Notes under the pieces: generated by a model | Told to the model about the DNA's origin: nothing | What the model saw: only the letters and a program-made list of their open reading frames with translations | The model's database searches: none | In this document: in pieces, positions 29,910-39,113 of the stretch | Layout: each line of letters opens with the position of its first letter | Position numbering within the stretch: position 1 is the first letter of the stretch | Source of the DNA: Acetonema longum DSM 6540 | GTDB taxonomy: Bacteria; Bacillota; Negativicutes; Sporomusales; Acetonemataceae | DNA length: 63,632 nucleotides | Assembly (NCBI RefSeq): GCF_000219125.1 | Contig: NZ_AFGF01000085.1 | Span: 1,542-65,173, forward strand | Reading direction: 5' to 3' | Translations under genes and position numbers: made by a program

Positions 29910-29967
29910 GGGACCGTTGAAAAAGGCCCATCTGCGGTGTTGCTTCTGGACCTTTTTGAACGGTCCC
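29910..29967. repeat. Dispersed palindromic repeat, short copy
   Basis: Carries the same outer arms as 19173-19299 (GGGACCGTTGAAAAAGG and CCTTTTTGAACGGTCCC) and the same inner edge CCCATCTGCG, but only about 20 bp in the middle. It lies 40 bp before yfbR. Similarity continues a little past the right arm in both copies (a TTCGA and a GTTTTT tract). Confidence 0.8.
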
Positions 29968-30007
29968 TGTTTCGAAACTCTAAATGGGTTTTTAAAAGGA
30001 GATATAG

Positions 30008-30592
30008 ATGAAAACAAGTCATTTTTTTGCTTATTTGTCCCGGATGAGATTTATTCAGCGTTGGGGGCTGATGCGAAATACCACGCCGGAAAATATCCAG
30101 GAGCACAGCCTGCAGGCAGCAATGATCGCTCACGGGCTGGCGGTGATCCGCAATGCGCATTTCGGAGGAAAAATCGATCCGGCCAGAGCAGCCACCCTGG
30201 CCATGTTCCATGAAGTTTCCGAGGTGTTTACCGGGGATTTACCCACACCGGTCAAGTATTTTAATTCGCAGATTAAAGCGGTGTACGGTAATATTGAACA
30301 TCTGGCCAAAGAAAAGCTGCACAGCATGCTGCCGCCTGGAATGGCGGCTGTTTATGAACCATTGCTGTTTCCGCAGACAGCAGAAGCCGATCTGTGGCAG
30401 ATTGTAAAGGCTGCCGATAAGCTGTGTGCCTATTTAAAATGCGTGGAAGAGCTAAAGGCGGGCAATCAGGAATTCGCCGCCGCCGCGAAAAGCGTCTTAG
30501 CAGAACTGGATGCCATGGGCCTGCCCGAGATTCAGTACTTTATACAGGTATTCGCGCCGAGCTTTTCTTTATCCTTGGATGAGTTGAACTAA
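30008..30592 (+). CDS. yfbR: YfbR-type 5'-deoxynucleotidase (HD superfamily)
   Basis: 194 residues aligning end to end with E. coli YfbR, which dephosphorylates deoxyribonucleoside monophosphates. Identical blocks include GDLPTPVKYFNSQI and LCAYLKCVEEL. Metal ligands by that alignment: H33, H68, D137 are kept, but the aspartate of the HD pair is glutamate here (FHEVSE, residue 69). Glu may still bind metal, so activity is likely but not certain. The ribosome site AAAGGAGAT lies 8 nt before the ATG. Confidence 0.92.
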   Translation: MKTSHFFAYLSRMRFIQRWGLMRNTTPENIQEHSLQAAMIAHGLAVIRNAHFGGKIDPARAATLAMFHEVSEVFTGDLPTPVKYFNSQIKAVYGNIEHLAKEKLHSMLPPGMAAVYEPLLFPQTAEADLWQIVKAADKLCAYLKCVEELKAGNQEFAAAAKSVLAELDAMGLPEIQYFIQVFAPSFSLSLDELN

Positions 30593-30595
30593 CTG

Positions 30596-31273
30596 TTACT
30601 TATAGATCCCATAGGTTTTATTGACATCCTGAATGTAAATGATCCCTTTGCCGGGTTCATCGATTTTTAACGCTTGCCTGATAGAGGATACAATGGGTTC
30701 GGTCATATCAACTTCTGAGAGAATGACGACAATTTCCTTTTCCGGCTCAATCTCCATGGAAAACAATTTGCTGGTTTCATGGACGCCTGAGCCTCTGCCG
30801 TTAATAATCGTCCCCCCCTTGGACCCTGCTTTAGCGGCCGCTTCAATGACTTCCTCGGCCTCCCCTTTATCGACGATGACCGTGATCACATGATACATAG
30901 TGTCATCCCCATTTCTTTCTTCTTCAATGTAGTTCCCTTTAATACTTTTTGTGCCGGCGGCGCTATGAATAGAAGTCGTAAACGCTATGCCATGATTTGG
31001 CTTATGAAACTCGTACTCCTGGTTCAGCTTCTTGAGAGCCTGATAAGCTGTGCCACGCTCAGCCACCATATAGACAATCTCTTTCTTTACTTCAGCCAGA
31101 CCAAAAAAATCCAAAATACGGCTATTCACCGTACCCTTTCCCAATAATACTGTCCCGCCGGAAATGCCGCAGCGTTTCACTGTCTGTATCAGCTTGCTTG
31201 CCAAACCAAAATTGATAATGACGCATATCAGCTCGATCTCCGGCATATCAGACGAGCCAGAAGGATTAACCAT
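30596..31273 (-). CDS. Tandem PII-like signalling protein
   Basis: 225 residues made of two PII-like ferredoxin folds, about 10-110 and 126-225. The second ends in GKGIIYIQDVNKTYGI, matching the GxGxIFV C-terminal part of PII; the first has GGTVLLGKGTVNSRILDFFGL. Single PII subunits are about 112 residues, so this is a fused pair. The ATG lies inside the end of the DUF1538 gene (ATGGTTAA, 8-bp overlap), so the two proteins are co-translated. A GGGAGG site lies 11 nt upstream. It probably gates the DUF1538 membrane protein in response to a nucleotide, as PII does for AmtB; that is inference. Confidence 0.85.
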   Translation of the reverse strand: MVNPSGSSDMPEIELICVIINFGLASKLIQTVKRCGISGGTVLLGKGTVNSRILDFFGLAEVKKEIVYMVAERGTAYQALKKLNQEYEFHKPNHGIAFTTSIHSAAGTKSIKGNYIEEERNGDDTMYHVITVIVDKGEAEEVIEAAAKAGSKGGTIINGRGSGVHETSKLFSMEIEPEKEIVVILSEVDMTEPIVSSIRQALKIDEPGKGIIYIQDVNKTYGIYK

Positions 31274-32753
31274 TAGTTTCCATTCCTCCCTTTTTTGATT
31301 TCATTTTGAAAATCAAACCTAATATCTGCAAAGCGATGAGCGGTGTCATAGCCACCATGGCGATGATGCCGAAGCCGTCCACTAACACATTGGCGCCTTC
31401 GATCGCCTCTGCAGCTCCCTGGGCATAAGCCAATATAAAGGTCGCAGTCATCGGCCCCGATGCTACCCCGCCTGAATCAAAGGCAATGCCGACAAACAGG
31501 TCCGGGACAACGAAAGCCATGGCTAACGAAATCATGTAGCCGGGAAGCAAATATTGCCATAATTGCAATTGCGGGACCAGAATACGGATGACGGATAAGG
31601 CAACAGCCATGCCCACCCCTATGGCGAGACTGATCATAACCGCTTTTCTCCTGACATAGCCGCTGGTAACGTCTTCGATTTGATGGGTCAATACATACAC
31701 AGCCGGTTCGGCTAATATCGTAACCAGCCCCAGAATAAAGCCGAATAAAACCACATAGGCCTTATTGTCCAGCAAAGAGAGGCTATAGCCAACGGCATTC
31801 CCCACCTCCATAAAGCCGGCATTGACGCCGACTAAAAACAGTACCAGCCCCACAAAGGTGAACAGCATGCCGAATAAAATCTTGCGGACATCCTTTTGGG
31901 ACAGTTTAAAGGATATTTTTTGAAATGACAGGAAAATAACCAGGATCGGCAACAACGCCAAAAGAATTTCACCGGCTATGGTAGGCAAGTGAGTGAAAAA
32001 GGGCCGGAAAATATCGGTCGAAGCGCTTGCCGTCGCGAGACTGCCGGTAATTTCACCCGTCTTTGATATAATACTCATGATCATCACTGATATGATAGCT
32101 CCTGCGGAAGCTACGGCTACTAATCCAAAGCTGTCTTCCTCAGAAGACTTGCTGTCTTTTTTCAACTTGGAAACACCCATGGCCAGAGCTAAAATAAAAG
32201 GAACGGTTAAAGCTCCGGTGGTTGCTCCCGAAGCATCAAAAGATATGGCCAAAAACTCACGGGATGTAAAAATCCCCAACAAAAAAACGAGACCATAGAG
32301 GATCGTCAGCAATTTCGACAGAGGAAAATTGTAGACGATTCTGAGCAAACCCAGAGAAAGTAAAGCCGCAATGCCAATGGATACAATCACGACAATGCTG
32401 ATCTTGGGGATCAGACCGGATGAAACGGAATCCACCTGCTCCGCCAGGATGTGCAGGTCAGGCTCGGCAACACAAACAAAGAAACCCAGGATGAATCCGG
32501 CCGCGGCCACGATCCACAGTTTATTGCTCCTGGCAATGGCAGAACCTATGGTATTGCCAATGGGAGTAATGCCAATATCCACTCCGATTAAAAAAATCGT
32601 CAGTCCAACAATAATAGCCGCGGCGCCGATAAGAAACCGCAGAATTAAGGTTATGTCAAGGGGCGTCAAAGTAAAATGCAGAATCAGTACCAGTATGGTA
32701 ATCGGGAGAACAGAGTACAGCACTTCTTTAAACTTTAGAATTACCTGATTCAA
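31266..32753 (-). CDS. DUF1538 integral membrane protein, probable transporter
   Basis: A 495-residue protein with about twelve to fourteen hydrophobic segments arranged as two homologous halves: GNTIGSAIARSNKLWIV...FVCVAEPDLHILAEQV in the first, and GNAVGYSLSLLDNKAYVV...VTILAEPAVYVLTHQI in the second. Each half also has a conserved FDxGG/SG motif (SFDASGATTGALTVPF; AFDSGGVASGPMTATF). This internal repeat, likely inverted, is typical of transporters. The only possible start is TTG because an in-frame stop lies two codons upstream. It is coupled to the tandem-PII gene. No substrate is known to me. Confidence 0.85.
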   Translation of the reverse strand: MNQVILKFKEVLYSVLPITILVLILHFTLTPLDITLILRFLIGAAAIIVGLTIFLIGVDIGITPIGNTIGSAIARSNKLWIVAAAGFILGFFVCVAEPDLHILAEQVDSVSSGLIPKISIVVIVSIGIAALLSLGLLRIVYNFPLSKLLTILYGLVFLLGIFTSREFLAISFDASGATTGALTVPFILALAMGVSKLKKDSKSSEEDSFGLVAVASAGAIISVMIMSIISKTGEITGSLATASASTDIFRPFFTHLPTIAGEILLALLPILVIFLSFQKISFKLSQKDVRKILFGMLFTFVGLVLFLVGVNAGFMEVGNAVGYSLSLLDNKAYVVLFGFILGLVTILAEPAVYVLTHQIEDVTSGYVRRKAVMISLAIGVGMAVALSVIRILVPQLQLWQYLLPGYMISLAMAFVVPDLFVGIAFDSGGVASGPMTATFILAYAQGAAEAIEGANVLVDGFGIIAMVAMTPLIALQILGLIFKMKSKKGGMETNG

Positions 32754-33050
32754 ATATCATTCATCCTTCCTGCCTAAAGTCTGGTTAAGGACTCAGCTTA
32801 AAGCATCACCCCGCTATTTTACCATTTCCTATGGCATCACTTGACATTACTGTTTTTCAATTTGCATAAATCAAAGTCCTCCCCAGCGTAAATTTGCCAA
32901 AACCTCTATATAAAATAATGTCGCAAAATATTGGATATTTTTTCTATTTAAAATATAAAGGTTTCCTCCTCTAGCAAATTCCGGAATTTTTATTGTCGAA
33001 TATTGCAGGTTTTTAGGATAGACAGGGAGAAACTGTTATGGACATGGATG

Positions 33051-33103
33051 TTTTCAGACATCTGTGAATGCTTTTCAGACATCTATGGATGTTTTTCAGA
33101 CAT
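33051..33103 (+). repeat. Three helically phased copies of TTTTCAGACAT before the chemoreceptor gene
   Basis: TTTTCAGACAT occurs at 33051, 33072 and 33093, exactly 21 bp apart, with the intervening GAATG or GGATG partly conserved. A partial unit (GACATGGATG) precedes them at 33041. Twenty-one bp is two helical turns, so bound proteins would sit on one face of the DNA. The rest of the 32754-33134 gap is AT-rich with no gene seen. Confidence 0.7.
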
Positions 33104-33134
33104 GCATAGAAAAAAATGAAAGGAAGGTAACCTC

Positions 33135-35180
33135 TTGAAAACAACCAGTATCCAAACCAAACTCCTAGTATTTATATTACCGTTTTTTATCATTTCTCTC
33201 ATCTTACTTTCAGGCATTAGCTATTATTTGTCGCATCAAGCGCTATCCCAAAGTGTAAATGAAACAGCGATGTCAGTGGGAGCGGATTACTCTCATCGCG
33301 TCCAAGCTGATATGGACAAAATGGTCCTTTCCCTGGAGGGGATAGCAGATATGCCCCAGCTGCAGTCAGGCAATCAGGCGCAAGTCCTGAATGCTGTCGT
33401 CCAGGGACATAAGACGCTGGGAACAGCAACCTACGATAATGTGATTTATATCCGCCGAGACGGATTTGGGATACGGTCTGACGGCACCACAGGCCATTTT
33501 AATGACCGGGAATATTTCCAAAAGGTGTTGGAGATCAAAGAATCTTACGTATCCAAACCGCTGATTTCAAGAGCTACCGGCAAAGTATCGGTCCTCTTGG
33601 CGGCGCCGGTAACGGACGGCGGACAACTGACCGGGGTTCTCGTCACCACAGTCAGTTTAGACCGTTTAAGTTCCTTACTCTCCAACCTGCGCTTTCTTGA
33701 CACCGGCTACGGTCTCGTTGCGGATCATGAAGGAGTGCTGTTAGCCCATCCTAAAAGGCCTGAGCTTGCCGGCAAACTCAATCTTAATCAGAAGAAAATC
33801 AATCCTGAATTAAATTTGGGAGACGCCGAGCTGGACGAACGGATGATAAACCAGTTTGCCGCCGTGGTCAAAACCGGACAGCCGGCTTCCGGCCAGTATG
33901 CCTTTCTGGACAATGTCACCCGGCAAGCGGTATATATGCCCATTGAGCTGGCCGGCGGCCAGCGCTGGGTTATGATTGTATCGGCACCGGAGAAAGAAGC
34001 TACCAAGGCGACAGATGCTTTAGCCGACACGATGCTGATACTGTCAATCGTGTTTATGATTGGAGCGGCCCTGTCGGTGATATTTATCAGCCGCCGGTTT
34101 GCTCAACCGATCATCAGACTGCGGGACGAAGCGCTGCTGTTGGCGGCAGGAGATCTTCGATCCCGGGACAGCCAAATTCGCTCTCGGGATGAAATCGGCC
34201 AGTTGGCCCTTGCCTTCCAACAAATGTCGGACAAGTTCCGCAACGTCGTGGTCAAGGTTCAGGCTCAGGCCGACGGAGTAGCAGCCGCCGCCGAGGAATT
34301 GACCGCCACCGCCGAAGAGGTCAATGCCACCACCGATGAAGTAGCCAGGAGCATGGCCCATGTCACCGAGAATGCCACTCAAGGCAACGCCGCCGTAGTG
34401 GAAGCATCCCAGGCGCTGGTGCACTTGTCCTCTTTGATCCAAATCGCCAAGACCAAAGCCGAATCGGCCGTATCCGAATCCCGCAAAACCCTTCGGGCAG
34501 CCACCGTCGGCCAGGAAACGGTGCGGGAAACCGTGACTTGTATGGGATCCATCAGCGAAAAAACCGAGGATACCGCAGCCATTATTTCTGCCTTGAATCA
34601 GTACTCCAGCCAAATTGCTTCCATTACCGATACAATTACCGGCATCGCCAATCAAACCAACCTGTTGGCTTTAAACGCGGCCATTGAAGCCGCCCGCGCC
34701 GGCGAAGCGGGACGGGGATTCGCCGTGGTGGCGGAAGAAGTCCGCAAGCTGGCCGAACAGTCCAATCAGGGAGCCGGTGAAGTAGCCGCACTGGTTAAGA
34801 AAGTGGCCGAAAGCACGCAAGAAGCGGTCGAGGCCATGCATCAAAGCAACTCTGAAATCATCCGGGGTGTAGAGGTAGTCAATAAAGCCGGATCAGCCCT
34901 GGATGAAATTGTGACGGCAGTCAATGTGACAGTAGGCGACATCGATAATGTGCTGCAGGTGACCAATGAAGAGGTGGCCAGTTCTGATAAGGTAGTAGAT
35001 CTGATCAGCCGTCTTGCCGGCGTGATTGAGACCACCGCCGCTCAGGCTGAGGAAGTGGCAGCCTCCACCGAACAGACCTCAGCAGCCATGCAGACAGTTA
35101 CCGCCAGTACGGAAGAAAGCAGCGCCATGGCCACTGAACTCAAGACCCTGTCCGCGGTCTTCAAAGTGTCGGACAAGTAA
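33135..35180 (+). CDS. Methyl-accepting chemotaxis protein
   Basis: A 681-residue transmembrane chemoreceptor: helix at about 10-32, extracytoplasmic double-Cache sensor to about 300 ([26 protein letters not shown] and [20 protein letters not shown] are Cache features), second helix near 300-325, HAMP to about 380, and the signalling domain with the conserved tip [32 protein letters not shown]. No CheR-tethering pentapeptide at the C-terminus. The start codon is TTG behind AAGGAAGG (spacing about 7). The Cache type suggests amino-acid or carboxylate ligands. Confidence 0.95.
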   Translation: MKTTSIQTKLLVFILPFFIISLILLSGISYYLSHQALSQSVNETAMSVGADYSHRVQADMDKMVLSLEGIADMPQLQSGNQAQVLNAVVQGHKTLGTATYDNVIYIRRDGFGIRSDGTTGHFNDREYFQKVLEIKESYVSKPLISRATGKVSVLLAAPVTDGGQLTGVLVTTVSLDRLSSLLSNLRFLDTGYGLVADHEGVLLAHPKRPELAGKLNLNQKKINPELNLGDAELDERMINQFAAVVKTGQPASGQYAFLDNVTRQAVYMPIELAGGQRWVMIVSAPEKEATKATDALADTMLILSIVFMIGAALSVIFISRRFAQPIIRLRDEALLLAAGDLRSRDSQIRSRDEIGQLALAFQQMSDKFRNVVVKVQAQADGVAAAAEELTATAEEVNATTDEVARSMAHVTENATQGNAAVVEASQALVHLSSLIQIAKTKAESAVSESRKTLRAATVGQETVRETVTCMGSISEKTEDTAAIISALNQYSSQIASITDTITGIANQTNLLALNAAIEAARAGEAGRGFAVVAEEVRKLAEQSNQGAGEVAALVKKVAESTQEAVEAMHQSNSEIIRGVEVVNKAGSALDEIVTAVNVTVGDIDNVLQVTNEEVASSDKVVDLISRLAGVIETTAAQAEEVAASTEQTSAAMQTVTASTEESSAMATELKTLSAVFKVSDK

Positions 35181-35208
35181 TCTTTCGCCGTCATACCCTT
35201 TCATAACG

Positions 35209-35253
35209 AAAACAGGCATACTTTACCGGCTTTCGGTAGTATGCCTGTTTTTT
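35209..35253 (+). terminator. Terminator of the chemoreceptor gene
   Basis: AAAACAGGCATACT pairs with AGTATGCCTGTTTT around a 15-nt loop containing CCG/CGG, followed by TTTTT. Confidence 0.88.
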
Positions 35254-35348
35254 GTCGGTAAATTTTATTTCTAACGTCTCGTCGGTATTGTAACAAGGCG
35301 CTATTTCGATTAAGATGGAAATATCAGCGGCCTGCGAAGGAGGACCAT

Positions 35349-36155
35349 ATGGAACAAGCAAAGCTCATGGAAATCATAAAAAATAATCCTTATGCGTTAG
35401 CGTCCATGGATCATCCCACCGAAGAGATGAAGCTGCTGGCCGTTCAAAAAAACGGACTGGCGGTACAGTATATCGACCATCCGACCCGCCAGATGCAGGA
35501 ATTAGCCATAGCCAACAATCCCCGGGCCATTCAATTTATCGCGAATCCGACCGGAGGGATGATGGTCAAAGCCATCCAGGACGGCTGGAACAACCTGGCC
35601 TATATTAAAAACCCGCCGGACTCCCTGATTCAACTAGCCGTCAGTCAGGCCGGCTGGGCGATTCAATATGTCGATCATCCCAGTGAGGAATTGCAGGTAT
35701 TGGCTGTCAGAAAAAATTTCGACGCCGTCAAATTTATAAAGAAGCCCTGCGCCAGGGCCCAGGAAGAGGCCGTAACAATCAGTTATGAGGCATTGCGCTA
35801 TATCCCTTCCCCTACCGATCAGGCCCAGCGTATTGCTGTCAGAAAGGACGAGCGGGCCATTCGCCTGATCAATGATTTAGGTAAAAATAAAATACTGGAG
35901 TTTCTGCAGATCAATAGTTTAGTCATTAAGTATGTGACAAAAGAAGCGGGTATATCTCAAGGGGAACTGGAGCAAGTGTTAAAGGCGGCATTATCCAATG
36001 AAGCCGTTGAAGAAAAATATGTAAGAGACTTTCTAAATTGCAGTGTCATCGATACAAGCAGCGAGTTCTTCCCTCTGGACAAGATCCGGTTTATTGATCA
36101 GCACGGCAGCAAGAAGGCCAGGAAAATCGCTGTAGATGAAAAACTAAAGATATAA
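35349..36155 (+). CDS. Protein of eight 22-residue helical repeats, partner of MoxR/VWA genes
   Basis: 268 residues. From about residue 10 to 185 it consists of eight units of exactly 22 residues. Core of the unit: AIQYIDHPTEEMQ followed by LAV and a variable KN pair. Examples are AVQYIDHPTRQMQELAI, AIQFIANPTGGMMVKAI and AIQYVDHPSEELQVLAV. The pattern resembles DUF4116-type repeats and should form an alpha-solenoid, a scaffold for protein binding. The last third is a different helical domain. No signal or membrane segment. GGAGG precedes the ATG. The MoxR gene follows after 23 bp. Function unknown; client recognition or adaptor role is inference. Confidence 0.8.
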   Translation: MEQAKLMEIIKNNPYALASMDHPTEEMKLLAVQKNGLAVQYIDHPTRQMQELAIANNPRAIQFIANPTGGMMVKAIQDGWNNLAYIKNPPDSLIQLAVSQAGWAIQYVDHPSEELQVLAVRKNFDAVKFIKKPCARAQEEAVTISYEALRYIPSPTDQAQRIAVRKDERAIRLINDLGKNKILEFLQINSLVIKYVTKEAGISQGELEQVLKAALSNEAVEEKYVRDFLNCSVIDTSSEFFPLDKIRFIDQHGSKKARKIAVDEKLKI

Positions 36156-36178
36156 AATATAAAACGGCAGGAGATACC

Positions 36179-37303
36179 ATGAATTTTATTGATACATTAA
36201 AAAGTGTTGATTTAGTACTGGCTACCGGAGAAGTGCCTTTGATCGTCGGAGAAACCGGCGTGGGAAAAACAGCCTTAGCCAAGCAAATCGCCCAGGAGAA
36301 CCATTGGAGTTTCATTGTGATTGACGGCAATCTTCTGAAAGAAGGGGAAATCGGCGGTCTGCCCACGATAGAATCCTATACCGGCGTAAATCGGCCGGGA
36401 GACAGGCCGGAAAAGAAGACCACCGTATATGCCGTACATCATAAGCTGAGAGAAATTGATGAGGCAACAGCCGCCGGCAAAACTGTTCTTTTATTGATCG
36501 ATGAGATTAATCGCTGTGAACACGCCGTGCAGCAGGAACTGATGAATTTGATATTAAACCGGGAAATCAACGGCTATAAACTGCCTGAAACCGTAAAAAT
36601 CATTGCCGCCATGAACCCCTCCGGCAAATACGGCGAGGAATTTGATTATCAGGTGGTCGACATGGACGCCGCTCAGGAAAACCGTTTTGTCTGGCTGCCC
36701 ATGGAACCTGATCCGATGCAGTGGGTAGACTGGGCCATGAATGCCGGCCTTGAGCCCAAGGTGATCGAGTTTATCTCCACTTTTCCGGAATACCTGCATA
36801 AAACCAATGAAAATGATATCAAAGCAACGCCAAGAAGCTACGAAAGGATTTCTCACCTTTATAAGGTCTATCAGCAGAAAAAGGATAGCGTACCCCGGCC
36901 GGTATTTTTCAATGTCGTCAGGGGCAATGTGGGAAAACTCATCGCTGAAGAACTGGTTCACTTTCTGGAATCCGATTATCGGCCGCTTATTTCGTATGAA
37001 GATGTGTTTGCGGGAAGTTCTCTGGCTAAATCGGTGAGTGAAAAAATTAAAACGGAAAGTCATACCCGGCTCTACCTGGCGGCCAAGAATATGCTAAGCC
37101 GGTTAGAGACGAATATAAAAGCCGGGGATTATGATCATAGTACGTCGGAGCGACTCATTGAGTTTTTAAAACTATATCCGGTCGATTTAATGGTCGGAAT
37201 CATGAAAGATATCAAAAACAGTTATAGCGGCGTATACGAATACGCCCTGGAAAATGAAGCTTTTGTCGAAGCCTATTTTGCGGCGTATCGTTCAATCAGG
37301 TGA
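36179..37303 (+). CDS. MoxR-type AAA+ ATPase
   Basis: A 374-residue AAA+ protein of the MoxR/dynein-like clade. Walker A GETGVGKT at residues 24-31, Walker B VLLLIDEINR near 103-112, sensor-1 region IIAAMNPSGKYG near 141-152, and the NRFVWLPM segment with a candidate arginine finger near 170. The C-terminal part is helical. MoxR proteins act as chaperones that remodel or load cofactors into partner proteins, nearly always with a VWA protein, which here is the next gene. Its TGA overlaps the alternative GTG start of that gene. Confidence 0.9.
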   Translation: MNFIDTLKSVDLVLATGEVPLIVGETGVGKTALAKQIAQENHWSFIVIDGNLLKEGEIGGLPTIESYTGVNRPGDRPEKKTTVYAVHHKLREIDEATAAGKTVLLLIDEINRCEHAVQQELMNLILNREINGYKLPETVKIIAAMNPSGKYGEEFDYQVVDMDAAQENRFVWLPMEPDPMQWVDWAMNAGLEPKVIEFISTFPEYLHKTNENDIKATPRSYERISHLYKVYQQKKDSVPRPVFFNVVRGNVGKLIAEELVHFLESDYRPLISYEDVFAGSSLAKSVSEKIKTESHTRLYLAAKNMLSRLETNIKAGDYDHSTSERLIEFLKLYPVDLMVGIMKDIKNSYSGVYEYALENEAFVEAYFAAYRSIR

Positions 37304-37308
37304 TAGGG

Positions 37309-38718
37309 ATGGAAACGTTTGATACACAAGCGCAAAAACTTTATATAAGATCCTATGAACTGGTTCAGGATTTTTTGAGGGCAGCCAGGCAGAACAAGTC
37401 TCAGGGGCCTTCTCAGGTTCACATTCCGGCAGATTTTGCAGCCGAGTTTTTCCGCCTTGTCGACAAAGTAAATCTGGGTCTGATGGAAGATAAGGACAAC
37501 TTCTACGGGTATTTTCTGTTTCAAATGTCCAAGGAAATCCGTTTTGATATCAGCAGCCCCACCGGGGTAAATTTTAAAGCTGCGAAATATGTGATCTATT
37601 TTAATCCTGTCATTTTTCTGACTCTTACTCTCAAACAAATGGAAACAACCATTAAGCATGAAATCCTCCATGTCGTATCCCTGCATTTAATCCGGGCCAA
37701 AGAACTGCGGGGCAGTTGCAGCGCCTTAGCGATGAATATCGCCATGGATATCACCATCAATACCTACTTGGATTACCTGCCGCCCTATGCTACTACTTTA
37801 GAATGGGTCAATTTAAATTACGGATTAAAGCTGCTGCCGTTCGAGACCTTTGAATACTATGCGGCAAAGGTCCAAACCGCTCTGGACCTGCTGGAGGAAG
37901 CGGGAGAGGCAACTGAAGACCCCGGCAAAAATCAACCGGCCGAAACCGCCTATGATCCTGAAAAAACCCATGATATTTGGCAAAGGTCCGACCCGGTGGA
38001 TGAACAAACCCTCCGGGGATTTACCGAAAAAGTGATTGATGCTTCACAAAAAGGCAGTATTCCAGCCTATTTGGAAAGCCTGATATCTTCTTTAAAAAGC
38101 AGCAAGGCTGACTTGTCCTGGAATTTGTATCTTCAGAGGTTAATGGGATCGGTGACCAGCAATCCCAAGAAAACGGTTACCCGAAGAAATCGCCGGCAGC
38201 CTGACCGCTTGGATTTGCGCGGTGAACTGAAGAGCTATAAAGCCAAAATCGCCGTTGCGCTTGACATCAGCGGCAGCATTAGTGACGAGGAATTTAACCA
38301 GGCAGTAAAAGAAGTCCTCAGCATTGTAAAAAACTACAATCACGAAATTTTGATGATAGAATGCGACAGCGAAATCAGACGTGTATATACACTTAAATCC
38401 GTCAAGGATATAAAATCCAGAAGCAAAATACGGGGCAGCACCCGGTTTACCCCGGTTTTTGAATTTGCCAACACCAAGAAGCTCAATTTACTAGTGTATT
38501 TCACCGACGGCAAAGGAGAAGATGAGCTTCGCGTCAAACCGAAGGGATATAAAACTCTATGGGTTATTTCCGGCAAAGGTGACCGGCTTTCATTAAAAGA
38601 AGCCTATGGCGTGGTTAAAAAACTCGATCCGATTGAAATAAAAACGAATGAATGGGATATGATTCAGGTGGAAAAAGGCGGCTATTCAATGAATCATCAG
38701 GAGAAAATAGGTATGTAA
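37309..38718 (+). CDS. VWA-like protein with metallopeptidase-like N-terminal domain
   Basis: About 469 residues of the DUF2201 type. The N-terminal domain has an HEILH zinc-protease motif near 117-121 (METTIKHEILHVVSLHLIRAKELRG). A linker rich in Glu and Pro (about 205-240) follows. The C-terminal VWA-like domain has the metal-ion site DISGS near 317-321, a threonine in RGSTRFTPV and the aspartate of YFTDGKGEDE. The start at 37309 follows AGGTGA at 5 nt; GTG at 37300 overlaps the MoxR stop and is an alternative. MoxR and VWA pairs remodel targets, the VWA part presenting them. Whether the zinc site cuts peptides is unknown. Confidence 0.88.
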   Translation: METFDTQAQKLYIRSYELVQDFLRAARQNKSQGPSQVHIPADFAAEFFRLVDKVNLGLMEDKDNFYGYFLFQMSKEIRFDISSPTGVNFKAAKYVIYFNPVIFLTLTLKQMETTIKHEILHVVSLHLIRAKELRGSCSALAMNIAMDITINTYLDYLPPYATTLEWVNLNYGLKLLPFETFEYYAAKVQTALDLLEEAGEATEDPGKNQPAETAYDPEKTHDIWQRSDPVDEQTLRGFTEKVIDASQKGSIPAYLESLISSLKSSKADLSWNLYLQRLMGSVTSNPKKTVTRRNRRQPDRLDLRGELKSYKAKIAVALDISGSISDEEFNQAVKEVLSIVKNYNHEILMIECDSEIRRVYTLKSVKDIKSRSKIRGSTRFTPVFEFANTKKLNLLVYFTDGKGEDELRVKPKGYKTLWVISGKGDRLSLKEAYGVVKKLDPIEIKTNEWDMIQVEKGGYSMNHQEKIGM

Positions 38719-38828
38719 TCTACAAAGTAACGGGCGTATTGCTAATATGCTTCATTGGAAGCTTTACAAATAAAGAGGACTCCTGCCAAACTGCCGAACT
38801 TTTGTGTAATACGGCCATAAGGAGAAAT

Positions 38829-38857
38829 TTGCTTGACTCCAGAATATCCGGTATAGT
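38829..38857 (+). promoter_or_regulatory. Promoter of the SAM-riboswitch transcript
   Basis: TTGCTT (38829-38834) and TATAGT (38852-38857) are 17 bp apart, about 30 bp before the aptamer. The -35 is weak. Confidence 0.5.
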
Positions 38858-38885
38858 AAGATAATTTTAAATTGCATATTCGAAA

Positions 38886-38990
38886 TTCTCTTATCGAGAG
38901 TGGTCGAGGGACTGGCCCGATGACGCCCGGCAACCGGCAGCAATGCAGTGGTGCTAATTCCAGCAGGATTATATCCTGGAAGATGAGAGG
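38886..38990 (+). promoter_or_regulatory. SAM-I (S-box) riboswitch
   Basis: The aptamer begins CTCTTATCGAGAGTGG and contains the hallmark GAGGGACTGGCCCGATGACG, CCCGGCAACC, GGTGCTAATTCC and the closing strand GATGAGAG, which pairs with the first bases to form P1. SAM binding should stabilise P1 and allow the terminator at 39003-39030 to form, so the gene downstream would be off when SAM is plentiful. Confidence 0.97.
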
Positions 38991-39002
38991 AAGGGATGCG
39001 CT

Positions 39003-39030
39003 GACCCCCTTTCTCCAGGGGGTCTTTTTT
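39003..39030 (+). terminator. Expression-platform terminator of the SAM riboswitch
   Basis: GACCCCC pairs with GGGGGTC around an 8-nt loop, followed by TTTTTT, 13 bp after the aptamer. Confidence 0.92.
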
Positions 39031-39113
39031 ATGGCAAAAAACAGAGGAGCGCGGTATGCCGATTAAGGCCTCCAGCTACCCTGCAGCAATTATTAGATGA
39101 AAAGGAGTTTTCG

